Shown here one piece after another: positions 6,373 through 14,749 of a stretch of 64,000 bases of DNA. Below the pieces are notes generated by a model. That model was not told the DNA's origin. It did not search any database and worked only from the letters and a program-made list of their open reading frames with translations. Made by a program: the position numbers and the translations under genes. Every line of letters begins with the position of its first letter. The stretch's first letter is position 1. This stretch comes from Novosphingobium acidiphilum DSM 19966. Lineage in GTDB: Bacteria; Pseudomonadota; Alphaproteobacteria; Sphingomonadales; Sphingomonadaceae. The DNA lies in the NCBI RefSeq assembly GCF_000429005.1, contig NZ_AUBA01000009.1, positions 86,653 through 150,652 of the forward strand. The letters are read 5' to 3'.

Positions 6373-8409
6373 TTACCAGATTTTGACGCGGTCTTCGGGC
6401 TTGAGATACATCTTGCTGGTCGGGCTGGGTGAAAAGGCCTTGTACCAGGCATCGCTGTTGCGCACTTCCCACACGCGGAATTCACCCGGCGAATGCGGAT
6501 CGGTCAGCAGGCGCTGGCGCAGCGCTTCATCGCGGTGCTTGATCCGCCACACTTGCGCATAGCCCAGGTAGAACCGCTGATCCCCGGTCAGGCCGTTGAT
6601 CACCGGCGCCGGCTTTCCGCCCAGCGACTTGTGATAGGCATCATAGGCGATGGCCAGCCCCGCCAGATCGGCGCTGTTTTCACCCAGCGTAAGTTTGCCC
6701 TGAATGTGCTGCCCCGGCAGCGGTTCATAGGCGTCGTACTGCTTGGCAAGCTTGGCCTCGGCGGTGTTGAAGGCGGCAATGTCGCTGTCGGTCCACCACT
6801 TGGTCAGCTTGCCCGATTTGTCGAACTTGGCGCCCTGGTCGTCGAAATGGTGGCTCAATTCGTGGCCGATGACCACGCCGATACCGCCATAGTTGATCGC
6901 CGGGTCGGCCTTGGGGTCAAAGAACGGCGGCTGCAGGATCGCCGCGGGAAACACGATTTCGACCATGCCGAAATTGGCATAGGCGTTGATCGTCATCGGG
7001 GTCATGCCCCATTCCCAGCGATAGAGCGGCTTGCCCAGCTTGCCCACGTTGTAGGCAAATTCGAACTGGCGGCTGCGCAGGGCATTGCCGAACAGGTCAT
7101 CGCGGCGGATATCAAGCCCTGTGTAATCGCGCCATTGCGTGGGATAGCCGATCTTGGGTGTAAACGCGGCCAGCTTTTCATGCGCTTTGGCCTTGGTCGG
7201 CGCCGCCATCCAGTCCAGCTTGTCGATGCGGGTGCCCATCGCATCGATGATGTTGTGGACCAGTGCATCGGCCGCCTGCTTGGTCTCGGGCGGGAAATAC
7301 TTGGCAACATAGATCTTGCCGACATCTTCGCCCAGGATGCCGCTGGTAAACGACACCGCGCGGCGCCAGCGCTCTTCGCGCTCGGGCGTTCCGTTCAACG
7401 TGGTGCCGTTGAAAGCAAAGCTTTCCTTGGCAAAGGCTTCGGGCAGAAAATTGGCATAACCGTCAAGACTGCGCAGCAGCAGCATGTCCTTCAACACGCC
7501 AAGATCGGCGCCTTCGATCAGCTTGGCCTCGGCGGTAAACGCCGAAGGCTGGGCCACCAGCACATATTGCGGCGCCAGGCCGACCGATTTGAACATTGCG
7601 GCAAAGTCGAAGCCGGGTGCGGCGCTGGCCAGCTGTGCCATGGTCATCCGGTTATAGGTCTTGTCGGCGTCGCGGCTGTCGATGCGCGTCCAGTGGGCCT
7701 GGGCAATCTGTGTTTCCAGCGCCATCACCGCCTGCGCGCGGGCCGTGCCATTGGCCTCACCCGCCAGATCGAACAGCCTGGCCAGATGCGCCACATATTT
7801 GCTGCGCGTCTCGGCCATCTTGGCGCTGTCCAGCAGATAGTAATCGCGATCGGGCAGGCCGATCCCGCCTTGCGCCAGGTTGATTACATAGGTCTCGGGA
7901 TCCTTGTCATCCTGCCCGACGCGGAACCGGAACGGGCCAGCCACGCCGTTGCGCGCGGCTTGTCCGACCAGTGCCGCATAGCCGGCCTTGTCCGACAGCG
8001 CCTTGATCTGGTCCAGCCAGGGCCGGATCGGCGCCAGGCCGCGCGCTTCGACCGTGGCCAGGTCAAGATAGCTGGCATAGGCATTGCCGATGCGGCTGGC
8101 CGGATTGGTCAGTTCGGCCTTCAGGATTTCTTGCGTGCGCAGCTTTGACAGATCGTCGAGCACGGTGAACATGCCATAATCGGCCTTGTCCGACGGGATC
8201 TCCGTGGCTTTCAACCAGCCGCCATTGGCATAATCAAAGAAATTGTCGCCCGGGGCCACCGTGGTGTCCATGCCTGCGGTGTCAAACCCGAACGTGCCGT
8301 AGGTCGGTTTCGCCGAGGCCGCGGTATCGGCCGGCGCCGATTGGGCCAACAGCGATGCCGGGGTCGCCAGTATCGTACCGGCCAGCGCGGTAAGAAGGAT
8401 CCTGCGCAT
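6373..8409 (-). CDS. Peptidase M13 family (neprilysin/PepO-like) exported metalloendopeptidase
   Basis: Zinc endopeptidase of 678 residues with a signal peptide (MRRILLTALAGTILATPASLLAQ). The N-terminal M13 domain spans about residues 45-420; the catalytic domain holds VIGHELSHHFDDQG near 512-525 (HExxH zinc ligands) and ENSADLAGL near 575 (third ligand Glu and Asp). NAYANF and the C-terminal Trp (VKIW) also fit the family. Start ATG 8409 follows AGGGAG with good spacing; the open frame upstream is spurious. It is probably periplasmic and degrades peptides. It is transcribed away from hisE, across the otherwise expected hisF-hisE junction. Confidence 0.93.
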   Translation of the reverse strand: MRRILLTALAGTILATPASLLAQSAPADTAASAKPTYGTFGFDTAGMDTTVAPGDNFFDYANGGWLKATEIPSDKADYGMFTVLDDLSKLRTQEILKAELTNPASRIGNAYASYLDLATVEARGLAPIRPWLDQIKALSDKAGYAALVGQAARNGVAGPFRFRVGQDDKDPETYVINLAQGGIGLPDRDYYLLDSAKMAETRSKYVAHLARLFDLAGEANGTARAQAVMALETQIAQAHWTRIDSRDADKTYNRMTMAQLASAAPGFDFAAMFKSVGLAPQYVLVAQPSAFTAEAKLIEGADLGVLKDMLLLRSLDGYANFLPEAFAKESFAFNGTTLNGTPEREERWRRAVSFTSGILGEDVGKIYVAKYFPPETKQAADALVHNIIDAMGTRIDKLDWMAAPTKAKAHEKLAAFTPKIGYPTQWRDYTGLDIRRDDLFGNALRSRQFEFAYNVGKLGKPLYRWEWGMTPMTINAYANFGMVEIVFPAAILQPPFFDPKADPAINYGGIGVVIGHELSHHFDDQGAKFDKSGKLTKWWTDSDIAAFNTAEAKLAKQYDAYEPLPGQHIQGKLTLGENSADLAGLAIAYDAYHKSLGGKPAPVINGLTGDQRFYLGYAQVWRIKHRDEALRQRLLTDPHSPGEFRVWEVRNSDAWYKAFSPSPTSKMYLKPEDRVKIW

Positions 8410-8631
8410 ATAAAGCCAACTCCCTGAGCCTTGAAAAATTTGGAGTGGTTTCGTTCGAAACCGGTGCCTCGTCAATCGGCCTGCCTGTCGTTTGTCGACG
8501 CCTGTTGTCGGTTGGTAGGCGCATCTGTGCCGCTGGTCTGCAATGGACGCGCGCCGCCCCTGCCATTGCCGGTCCTGCGCGACCACCTTCACGCTTGACG
8601 ATAGCGGGTCGGGCCGCCATGCCGCAAGCCT

Positions 8632-8955
8632 ATGGACCACGCCGATATTCTCGCCCGTCTGGAGGCAGTCATTGCCGACCGGATCGGCGGCGATGCAGAT
8701 GCCAGCTATGTCGCGCGCCTGCACGCCAAGGGTCTGGGCAAAATCGCACAGAAACTGGGTGAAGAGGCAACCGAAACGGTGATCGCCGCGCTGACCGGCA
8801 GTGCGGCCGAACTGACCGGAGAGGCGGCCGATCTGCTGTTTCATCTGATGGTGCTGTTGCGCGCACGCGACGTGGCGTTTGATGACGTGCTGGCCGAACT
8901 GGCGCGGCGCGAAGGCACCTCGGGAATTGTCGAAAAAGCAGGCAGGAGATCCTGA
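8632..8955 (+). CDS. hisE: Phosphoribosyl-ATP pyrophosphatase
   Basis: Second step of histidine synthesis: PR-ATP to PR-AMP plus PPi. The 107-residue all-helical product has the MazG-like metal-binding pattern KLGEEATETVIAAL and GEAADLLFHLMVLL (E-x2-E and E-x2-D). It is a separate gene, not fused to hisI. It is followed at 2 nt by a HIT gene, so the two are likely cotranscribed. It is separated from hisBHAF by three unrelated genes. Confidence 0.95.
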   Translation: MDHADILARLEAVIADRIGGDADASYVARLHAKGLGKIAQKLGEEATETVIAALTGSAAELTGEAADLLFHLMVLLRARDVAFDDVLAELARREGTSGIVEKAGRRS

Positions 8956-8957
8956 TC

Positions 8958-9335
8958 ATGGCCGTCGACGCCACGCAAGCCTATGACGATCAGAACATTT
9001 TCGCCAGGATCCTGCGCGGCGAAATCCCGTCACGCACCGTCTATCAGGATGACTGGGCGCTGGCGTTCCACGATATCAACCCCCAGGCGCCGACGCATAT
9101 CCTGGTCATCCCGAAAGGCGCCTATGTCAGTTGGGACGATTTTTCGGCCCGCGCGACCGAGGCTGAAATTGCCGGCTTTGTCCGCGCGGTGGGCCATGTC
9201 GCGCGTGAAGCGGGGCTGGTCGCCCCGGGCTATCGCCTGTTGGCCAACACCGGCACCGACAGCCATCAGGAAGTGCCGCATCTGCACGTGCACCTGTTCG
9301 CCGGGCGCCCGCTCGGCCCGATGCTGGCGCGCTGA
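8958..9335 (+). CDS. HIT family protein (HinT-like nucleotide hydrolase/phosphoramidase)
   Basis: 125 residues, start ATG 8958 with AGGAGA upstream. It has the histidine triad HLHVHLF near residues 110-116 (H-x-H-x-H pattern), IFARILRGEIPS at the N-terminus and HILVIPKGAY in the middle, as in HinT. It hydrolyses purine nucleoside phosphoramidates or acyl-adenylates in the cytoplasm. A HIT gene beside hisE is a recurring arrangement in alphaproteobacteria. Confidence 0.92.
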   Translation: MAVDATQAYDDQNIFARILRGEIPSRTVYQDDWALAFHDINPQAPTHILVIPKGAYVSWDDFSARATEAEIAGFVRAVGHVAREAGLVAPGYRLLANTGTDSHQEVPHLHVHLFAGRPLGPMLAR

Positions 9336-9397
9336 TCGGGGCTTTTTTACGATTGTGGCCTTGCCCCCGACTCCTGCGAACGGTTACTGAAGCGTTC

Positions 9398-9841
9398 ATG
9401 CTTGCCCCGTTACCTCAAACCGGCTGTTTCGACGGCGCGCGGCATCTTTTTGCCGTCAGGGTCTATTTCGAAGATACCGACCTGTCGGGGGTGGTCTATC
9501 ATGCCAACTACTTGCGCTGGTTCGAACGCGCCCGGTCCGACATGCTGCGGCTGGCCGGGATCGACCAGCGTGCGGCGCACGACGCGGGCGAAGGGGCCTA
9601 TGCGGTGACAGACCTGACCTTGCGGTATCTGCGGCCTGCCCGGCTGGACGATGCGGTGGCGGTGATCAGCCGCGTGGCCGAGGTGTCGCCGGCCACCTGC
9701 CGGCTGGACCAGCAGGCCTGGCGCGGCGAAGAACTGTTGTGCAGTGCGGGGGTGCGGGTGGCGTTTGTTGCGCCCAGCGGGCGGCCGCGGCGTCAGCCGG
9801 CGCCGTGGGTTGCCGCGTTTCGCGCGCTGCTGGAAGAATAA
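9398..9841 (+). CDS. ybgC: Tol-Pal system-associated acyl-CoA thioesterase YbgC
   Basis: Hot-dog fold thioesterase of 147 residues. Diagnostic motif VYFEDTDLSGVVYHANYLRWFERARSD (quoted in part: EDTDLSGVVYHANYL) near residues 25-40 carries the catalytic Asp. Start chosen at ATG 9398 (MLAPLPQTG); an in-frame start at 9353 would add 15 residues of poor composition. It is the first gene of the tol-pal operon; tolQ begins 25 nt after its stop. Confidence 0.93.
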   Translation: MLAPLPQTGCFDGARHLFAVRVYFEDTDLSGVVYHANYLRWFERARSDMLRLAGIDQRAAHDAGEGAYAVTDLTLRYLRPARLDDAVAVISRVAEVSPATCRLDQQAWRGEELLCSAGVRVAFVAPSGRPRRQPAPWVAAFRALLEE

Positions 9842-9866
9842 GGGTTTTCAGGATGGATGTTTGCGC

Positions 9867-10570
9867 ATGATGCTCCAAGTGCTTGCCGCCGCCGGTGCGA
9901 TCGGCGCACCCACCCGGCTCAACCCGGTCGAACTGTTCCTGCACGCCGATATCGTGGTCGAAGGCGTGATCGGCGGGCTGCTGTTCGCATCGATCTGGGT
10001 GTGGATGATCATTGTCGGCTTTGTCCTGCGGATCTGGACGACGGGCAGGCGGTGCCGCGCCTATGAAGACGGCTTCTGGAATGCGCGCGATATCGACGCC
10101 TATCAGAAGGAACAGGGCAAGAAGGACATTCCGACCGCGCGCGTGGTGACCGCGGCGCTGGCCGAATGGCGCCGTTCGACCGCGGGCAAGACGATCGATC
10201 GCGAAGGCACGCGCCAGCGTCTGGCGCAGGCGATGGACAGCGCGGTGACCGAAGAGGCGGACCGGCTGGCGCGGCGGCTGAACTTTCTTGCCACGGTCGG
10301 TTCGGTTGCGCCGTTTGTCGGGCTGTTCGGAACCGTGTGGGGCGTGATGGACAGTTTCTTTCGCATTGGCGCGATGCAGAATTCGTCGCTGGCGGTGGTA
10401 GCCCCCGGCATTTCCGAAGCGCTGTTCGCCACGGCCATCGGGCTGTTCGCGGCGATTCCGGCAGTCGTTGCCTACAACCGCTTTTCATACCGGGTCAGTG
10501 CGTTCGAAACCGGCCTGTTCCGCTTTGCCGACCGGTTTCACGGCACGCTCAGCCGCGAGCTTGAACAGTA

Positions 10571-10571
<1 letters not shown>
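9867..10571 (+). CDS. tolQ: Tol-Pal system inner-membrane protein TolQ
   Basis: Proton-channel subunit of TolQ-TolR-TolA, which uses the proton motive force to constrict the outer membrane at division. The 234-residue product has one N-terminal transmembrane helix (about 28-52, GGLLFASIWVWMIIVGFVL), a cytoplasmic loop and two helices in the MotA/ExbB domain, with SVAPFVGLFGTVWGVM and GISEALFATAIGLFAAIPAV. Start ATG 9867 (tandem ATG ATG). The stop TAA shares its last base with the ATG of tolR. Confidence 0.96.
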
Positions 10572-11026
<455 letters not shown>

Positions 11027-11038
11027 GCGAACACGGCA

Positions 11039-12025
11039 ATGCGGACACGAACCCCCTTTGGCTTGACCGGTGAAGAGGCGCTGGGGCTGTTTGTGGCGAT
11101 CGCCGCGCATATCGCGCTGATCGTCGCACTGGTCTTGTCGCCGCTGGGGCGCAAAGTGCAGCCCCCGCCGCAGCGCATGACCGTGTCGCTGTCGGATACG
11201 GTGGCCGATCAGGCGACTTCGCCCAAGCCCGACGCGCAGGCTGCGCCCGATCTGGCGCCCGAGCTGGGCGAACCCGATCATGCCGACCAGCCCCTGCCGC
11301 CTGCGCCCCAACCGGTGGCCACGCCCGAGCCCCGGCCTGTGCCGAAACCCGCGCCCCGGCCCGAACCCAAACCCGAGCCAAAGCCGGTGCCCAGGCCTGT
11401 CGCAAAGCCCGAGCCCAAGCCCGAACCGAAACCCGTGGCCAAACCCGAGCCCAAGCCGAAGCCGGTTGCCAAAGTCGAACACAAGGTCGAGCCGAAGGTC
11501 GAAGCCAAGGCGGCATCCAAAGCCAGACCCGACGCCAAGGCCAAACCCGAGGCAAAGCCCGAAGCAAGGCCCGCAGGCGGTGACCCGCGCGCGCATCCGC
11601 ACCCGGCCAAGCCGGCGGGTGGCAGCAAGATCGATTCCAACTTTCTGGCCGGTCTTCCCGGTTCGACCACACCCGGCACCGACAAAGTGTCGCCGGGCAA
11701 CAAGGTTGCCACGGTCTCGGCCGCCGATGTCCGCAGTGCCATTTCGCGTCAGCTCAAGCCGCACTGGACGGCTCCGCAGGGTGCCGATGCCGAAAAGCTG
11801 GTGACAATCATCGCTTTCACACTCAATTCCGATGGTACGCTGGCCGGTACGCCCGAATTGTATGCGCAATCGGGCGTCACCGATGCCAACCGGCCCCAGG
11901 CGCAGCGCCACGTCGAACTGGCCATTCGGGCGGTCAAACTGGCCGCGCCGTTCAAGCTGCCGGCAGACGTTTACAGCCATTTTCACAAGTTCACGGCCAA
12001 ATTTGACCGCCAGCTTTCGCAATAG
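11039..12025 (+). CDS. tolA: Tol-Pal system protein TolA
   Basis: 328 residues: short cytoplasmic head, one transmembrane helix (about 15-37), a long periplasmic Pro/Lys/Glu-rich spacer (about 95-180) and a C-terminal TonB/TolA-like globular domain (about 225-328: VRSAISRQLKPHWTAPQGADAEKLV). It couples the TolQR motor to TolB and Pal. The stalk is proline-lysine rich instead of the alanine-rich helix of Escherichia coli. It lies 12 nt after tolR and one base before the tolB ATG. Confidence 0.93.
   Translation: MRTRTPFGLTGEEALGLFVAIAAHIALIVALVLSPLGRKVQPPPQRMTVSLSDTVADQATSPKPDAQAAPDLAPELGEPDHADQPLPPAPQPVATPEPRPVPKPAPRPEPKPEPKPVPRPVAKPEPKPEPKPVAKPEPKPKPVAKVEHKVEPKVEAKAASKARPDAKAKPEAKPEARPAGGDPRAHPHPAKPAGGSKIDSNFLAGLPGSTTPGTDKVSPGNKVATVSAADVRSAISRQLKPHWTAPQGADAEKLVTIIAFTLNSDGTLAGTPELYAQSGVTDANRPQAQRHVELAIRAVKLAAPFKLPADVYSHFHKFTAKFDRQLSQ
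11325..11577 (+). repeat. Low-complexity Pro-Lys-Glu coding repeat in the TolA stalk
   Basis: Within tolA a run of degenerate hexapeptide-like units (PEPKPE, PKPVAK, KPEPKP) fills about 80 codons. The DNA repeats are imperfect because synonymous codons vary (ccc/ccg, aaa/aag). It is a length-variable spacer encoded in frame, not a mobile or CRISPR repeat. Confidence 0.8.
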
Positions 12026-12026
12026 G

Positions 12027-13466
12027 ATGATCCAACCGATGCCTTATCATGGCCAGTCCGACGGGGCGCGCCGCAACGGTCTCAAATGGCTGCCGCTGGC
12101 TGCTGCGCTGTCGCTGCTTTTGGCGCCTGCGCACGGCGTGGCGCAAGTCCAGCCCGTGCCGCCGTCTGCGGCGCCTGCGGGCAGCACCGGCGATCAGCAG
12201 GTTCTGGACGTCACCGTTACCGACGACAGCGCGTGGCGCGATCTGGGCATCGCCATTCCGACCTTCCCCACCGACCATGCGGTGGCAACCGGTGCCGATG
12301 GCGGCAATACCGAGGCACTGGGGCGCAATCTGGCGCGGGTCGTGTTCAGCGATCTGAAGGACAATGGTCTGTTCAAGCCGACCGGGCCCGACGCCTTGCC
12401 CGGTATCGGCTATGCCGAAGTGGCCGCGCCCGCGTTTGCCGGGTGGCGTTCGCGTTCGGCCGAAATGCTGGTGCAGGGTTTCGTCAAGGCAGGGGCCGAC
12501 GGGCAACTGACCGTGGGCTGCTATCTCTATGACGTGGCACTGGGCAAGGAACTGGCGCGGCAGGGCTATGTGGTCAAACCGACCGAATGGCGCCGCGCCG
12601 CGCACAAATGCGCCGACATGGTCTATTCGCGGCTGTCGGGGGAAAGCCCGTTCTTTGATTCCAAGATTGCCTATATCGCCGAAACCGGGCCCAAGGATCA
12701 CCGGCGCAAGCAACTGGCGATCATGGATTCCGATGGCGCCAACCACCGCTTCATCACCAGCGGTCAGGCCACCGCGCTGACCCCGCGCTATTCGCCCGAT
12801 TATCGGCAGATCGCCTATCTCAGCTATGTCGACGGGCGCCCGCGCATCTATGTCTATGATATCGGCACCGGGCACCAGCATCTGGTGACCGAGGCCAAAG
12901 GGCCGACGTTTGCGCCGCGCTGGTCGCCCGATGGCAAATATATCCTCTATTCGATGGCGCTGGCGGGCAACACCGACATCTATCGCGTGTCCGCCACCGG
13001 CGGCACCTCGGTCCGGCTGACCAACACGCCCGGGATCAATATCGGCGGCAGCTATTCGCCCGACGGCAGCCGGATCGTGTTCGAAAGCGATCGCGGCGGC
13101 ACGCAGCAGGTCTATGTGATGAATGCCGACGGATCGGGCCAGCACCGCATCACCTTTTTCGGCGGGCGCGCGGCCACCCCGGAATGGAGCCCGCGCGGCG
13201 ACCAGATCGCGTTCACCTGCATCTGCGGCAACCTGCGTATTGCGGTGATGGACCCCGCCGGCCACAATCGCCGCTTTCTGACCGACAGCTGGCAGGATGA
13301 AGCGCCGACGTGGTCGCCAAACGGCCGGATCGTCCAGTTTTTCCGCACCGAACGCGGCACCGGGCGCAGCAGCATCTGGCAGGTCGATCTGACCGGACGC
13401 AAGGAACGCCGCCTTAAAACGCCGGTTGATGCGTCAGATCCCGCCTGGGGCCCGGTCCTGCCGTAA
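12027..13466 (+). CDS. tolB: Tol-Pal system beta-propeller protein TolB
   Basis: Periplasmic protein binding Pal and TolA. 479 residues from ATG 12027 (a second ATG at 12039 is possible); the signal peptide ends near AHGVAQ (about residue 35). The N-terminal alpha/beta domain (about 45-200) is followed by a six-bladed propeller with repeated SPDG/WSPDG and MNADGSG motifs. The first start is one base after the tolA stop. A 91-nt spacer with its own promoter candidate separates it from pal. Confidence 0.96.
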   Translation: MIQPMPYHGQSDGARRNGLKWLPLAAALSLLLAPAHGVAQVQPVPPSAAPAGSTGDQQVLDVTVTDDSAWRDLGIAIPTFPTDHAVATGADGGNTEALGRNLARVVFSDLKDNGLFKPTGPDALPGIGYAEVAAPAFAGWRSRSAEMLVQGFVKAGADGQLTVGCYLYDVALGKELARQGYVVKPTEWRRAAHKCADMVYSRLSGESPFFDSKIAYIAETGPKDHRRKQLAIMDSDGANHRFITSGQATALTPRYSPDYRQIAYLSYVDGRPRIYVYDIGTGHQHLVTEAKGPTFAPRWSPDGKYILYSMALAGNTDIYRVSATGGTSVRLTNTPGINIGGSYSPDGSRIVFESDRGGTQQVYVMNADGSGQHRITFFGGRAATPEWSPRGDQIAFTCICGNLRIAVMDPAGHNRRFLTDSWQDEAPTWSPNGRIVQFFRTERGTGRSSIWQVDLTGRKERRLKTPVDASDPAWGPVLP

Positions 13467-13504
13467 TCGTCCGGAACGGTTCGATTATGGTTTCCGTTTG
13501 AATT

Positions 13505-13532
13505 TTGTCAGCGGGCGTTGCACGCTTTATCC
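13505..13532 (+). promoter_or_regulatory. Candidate promoter for pal
   Basis: In the tolB-pal spacer, TTGTCA (13505-13510) and TTATCC (13527-13532) are 16 nt apart, 25 nt before the pal start. They resemble sigma-70 hexamers and would let pal be made in excess of the rest of the operon, as the lipoprotein is abundant. Sequence match only. Confidence 0.35.
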
Positions 13533-13557
13533 TCGAATGACCAAGGAGCTTTCTGCC

Positions 13558-14088
13558 ATGTCGCCCAATCGCATTGCCATCGTTTCGCTGCTGCTGGGCG
13601 CTGCCAGCCTGGCCGGATGCGCGCACACGCCCAAGGAATTGCCGCCGCAGCCGGTCGGCGCCAGCACCACGACCCAGGCCGGGCCGCCGATGCCGCCCAC
13701 GCCGGCGCAGCCGGCAGGTCCTGTGCCCGGCAGCCAGGCCGATTTCCTGGCCTCGGTGATTTCCGATACGATCCACTTTGATCTCGACAAATACGGCATC
13801 GATGGCGAAAGCCAGGGCATCTTGCGCAGCCAGGCGCAATGGCTGGCGCGCTATGCCGGCAAATCGATCACGATCGAAGGCCATTGCGACGAACGCGGCA
13901 CGCGCGAATACAACCTGGCGCTGGGCGAACGTCGCGCCAACGCGGCCAAGAACTATCTGATTTCGCTGGGGGTTGATGGCGGACGGATCCAGACCGTCAG
14001 CTATGGCAAGGAACGTCCGGTGGCGCTGGGGTCGGACGAAGCCGCCTGGGCCAAAAACCGTCGCGCGGTAACCATTACGGTCAATTGA
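13558..14088 (+). CDS. pal: Peptidoglycan-associated lipoprotein Pal
   Basis: Outer-membrane lipoprotein of 176 residues. Lipobox LAGC puts the acylated cysteine at residue 21. A proline-rich linker follows, then an OmpA-like peptidoglycan-binding domain (about 65-175) with TIHFDLDKYGID and the signature EGHCDERGTREYNLALGERRA. Start ATG 13558 has AAGGAGC upstream; an ATG at 13537 lies before that site and is unlikely. Last gene of the tol-pal cluster. Confidence 0.96.
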   Translation: MSPNRIAIVSLLLGAASLAGCAHTPKELPPQPVGASTTTQAGPPMPPTPAQPAGPVPGSQADFLASVISDTIHFDLDKYGIDGESQGILRSQAQWLARYAGKSITIEGHCDERGTREYNLALGERRANAAKNYLISLGVDGGRIQTVSYGKERPVALGSDEAAWAKNRRAVTITVN

Positions 14089-14100
14089 CCCGGCGGTTTG

Positions 14101-14147
14101 CCGAAAATTTTCGGCCCGGGGCGCGATTGCGGCCCGGGCCGTCCCTT
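14101..14147 (+). terminator. Terminator after pal
   Basis: Arms GGCCCGGG (14113-14120) and CCCGGGCC (14133-14140) with a 12-nt loop are followed by GTCCCTTTTTG. A perfect 14-bp palindrome, CCGAAAATTTTCGG (14101-14114), overlaps the start of the stem. It ends the tol-pal transcript. Confidence 0.65.
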
Positions 14148-14200
14148 TTTGCCCCACCTGCGGCTTGACCTTTGGCGCCGGGTTGGGCTTGGTTTTCGGC

Positions 14201-14749
14201 ATGGCGCGGCACACACGATCAAACGACTGGGGATTCCCGCGGTGGCGCGGATATAGCGGCGGTCGGGAGGCCAAGCCGATCCGCATGTGCGACCGCGCGG
14301 GCTGTGACCAGCCGGGCAATTGCCCGGCGCCCAAATCGCCCAACACCCCCGATCGCTGGTATTTCTGCCCCGTCCACGCGGCCGAATACAACGCCGGGTG
14401 GAACTATTTCGAAGGTCTCGACAAGGAAGAGGCCGCCGCGCGCGAACGCGCAGAAAGCACCGAATCATCCGGATACCGTCAGGCCTCGTGGGCCGAATGG
14501 GGCGGGTCGGGTGACGGCACGCGCAGCCGCGACGAAATGCGTGCGCTCGAAGTGCTCGAACTTGACAGCGATGCCGATTTCGACGCCGTGCGCAAGGCAT
14601 GGCGCACGCGTGCCAAGCTGGTCCACCCGGATGTGCGCCCCGGCGATGCCGAGGCCGCCACCGAATTCCAGCGCCTGCAACTGGCTTATGAAGTGCTGCG
14701 CGCCGCAGAAGAGCGACGCTCGTGGAAAGGCTATTCCAGCGGGGCCTGA
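14201..14749 (+). CDS. J-domain protein with N-terminal cysteine cluster
   Basis: 182 residues from ATG 14201 (MARHTRSNDWGF). The N-terminal part has a C-x4-C-x5-C and FCPVH pattern (MCDRAGCDQPGNC and FCPVHAAEYN, about residues 28-66) that could bind zinc. The C-terminal 65 residues form a DnaJ domain with LVHPDVRPGD containing the HPD tripeptide needed to stimulate DnaK ATPase. There is no Gly/Phe region or DnaJ zinc fingers, so it is a specialised co-chaperone. Its 3' end overlaps the convergent cca gene by 19 nt. Confidence 0.85.
   Translation: MARHTRSNDWGFPRWRGYSGGREAKPIRMCDRAGCDQPGNCPAPKSPNTPDRWYFCPVHAAEYNAGWNYFEGLDKEEAAARERAESTESSGYRQASWAEWGGSGDGTRSRDEMRALEVLELDSDADFDAVRKAWRTRAKLVHPDVRPGDAEAATEFQRLQLAYEVLRAAEERRSWKGYSSGA

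Noticed and set aside
6493..8148. 551-codon open frame on plus, opposite the M13 peptidase
   Set aside because: Shadow frame; no domain and the opposite strand carries the zinc peptidase motifs.
11325..11577. Repetitive DNA resembling a tandem or CRISPR-like array
   Set aside because: Units are irregular, in frame, and encode the Pro-Lys-Glu stalk of TolA; there are no spacers.
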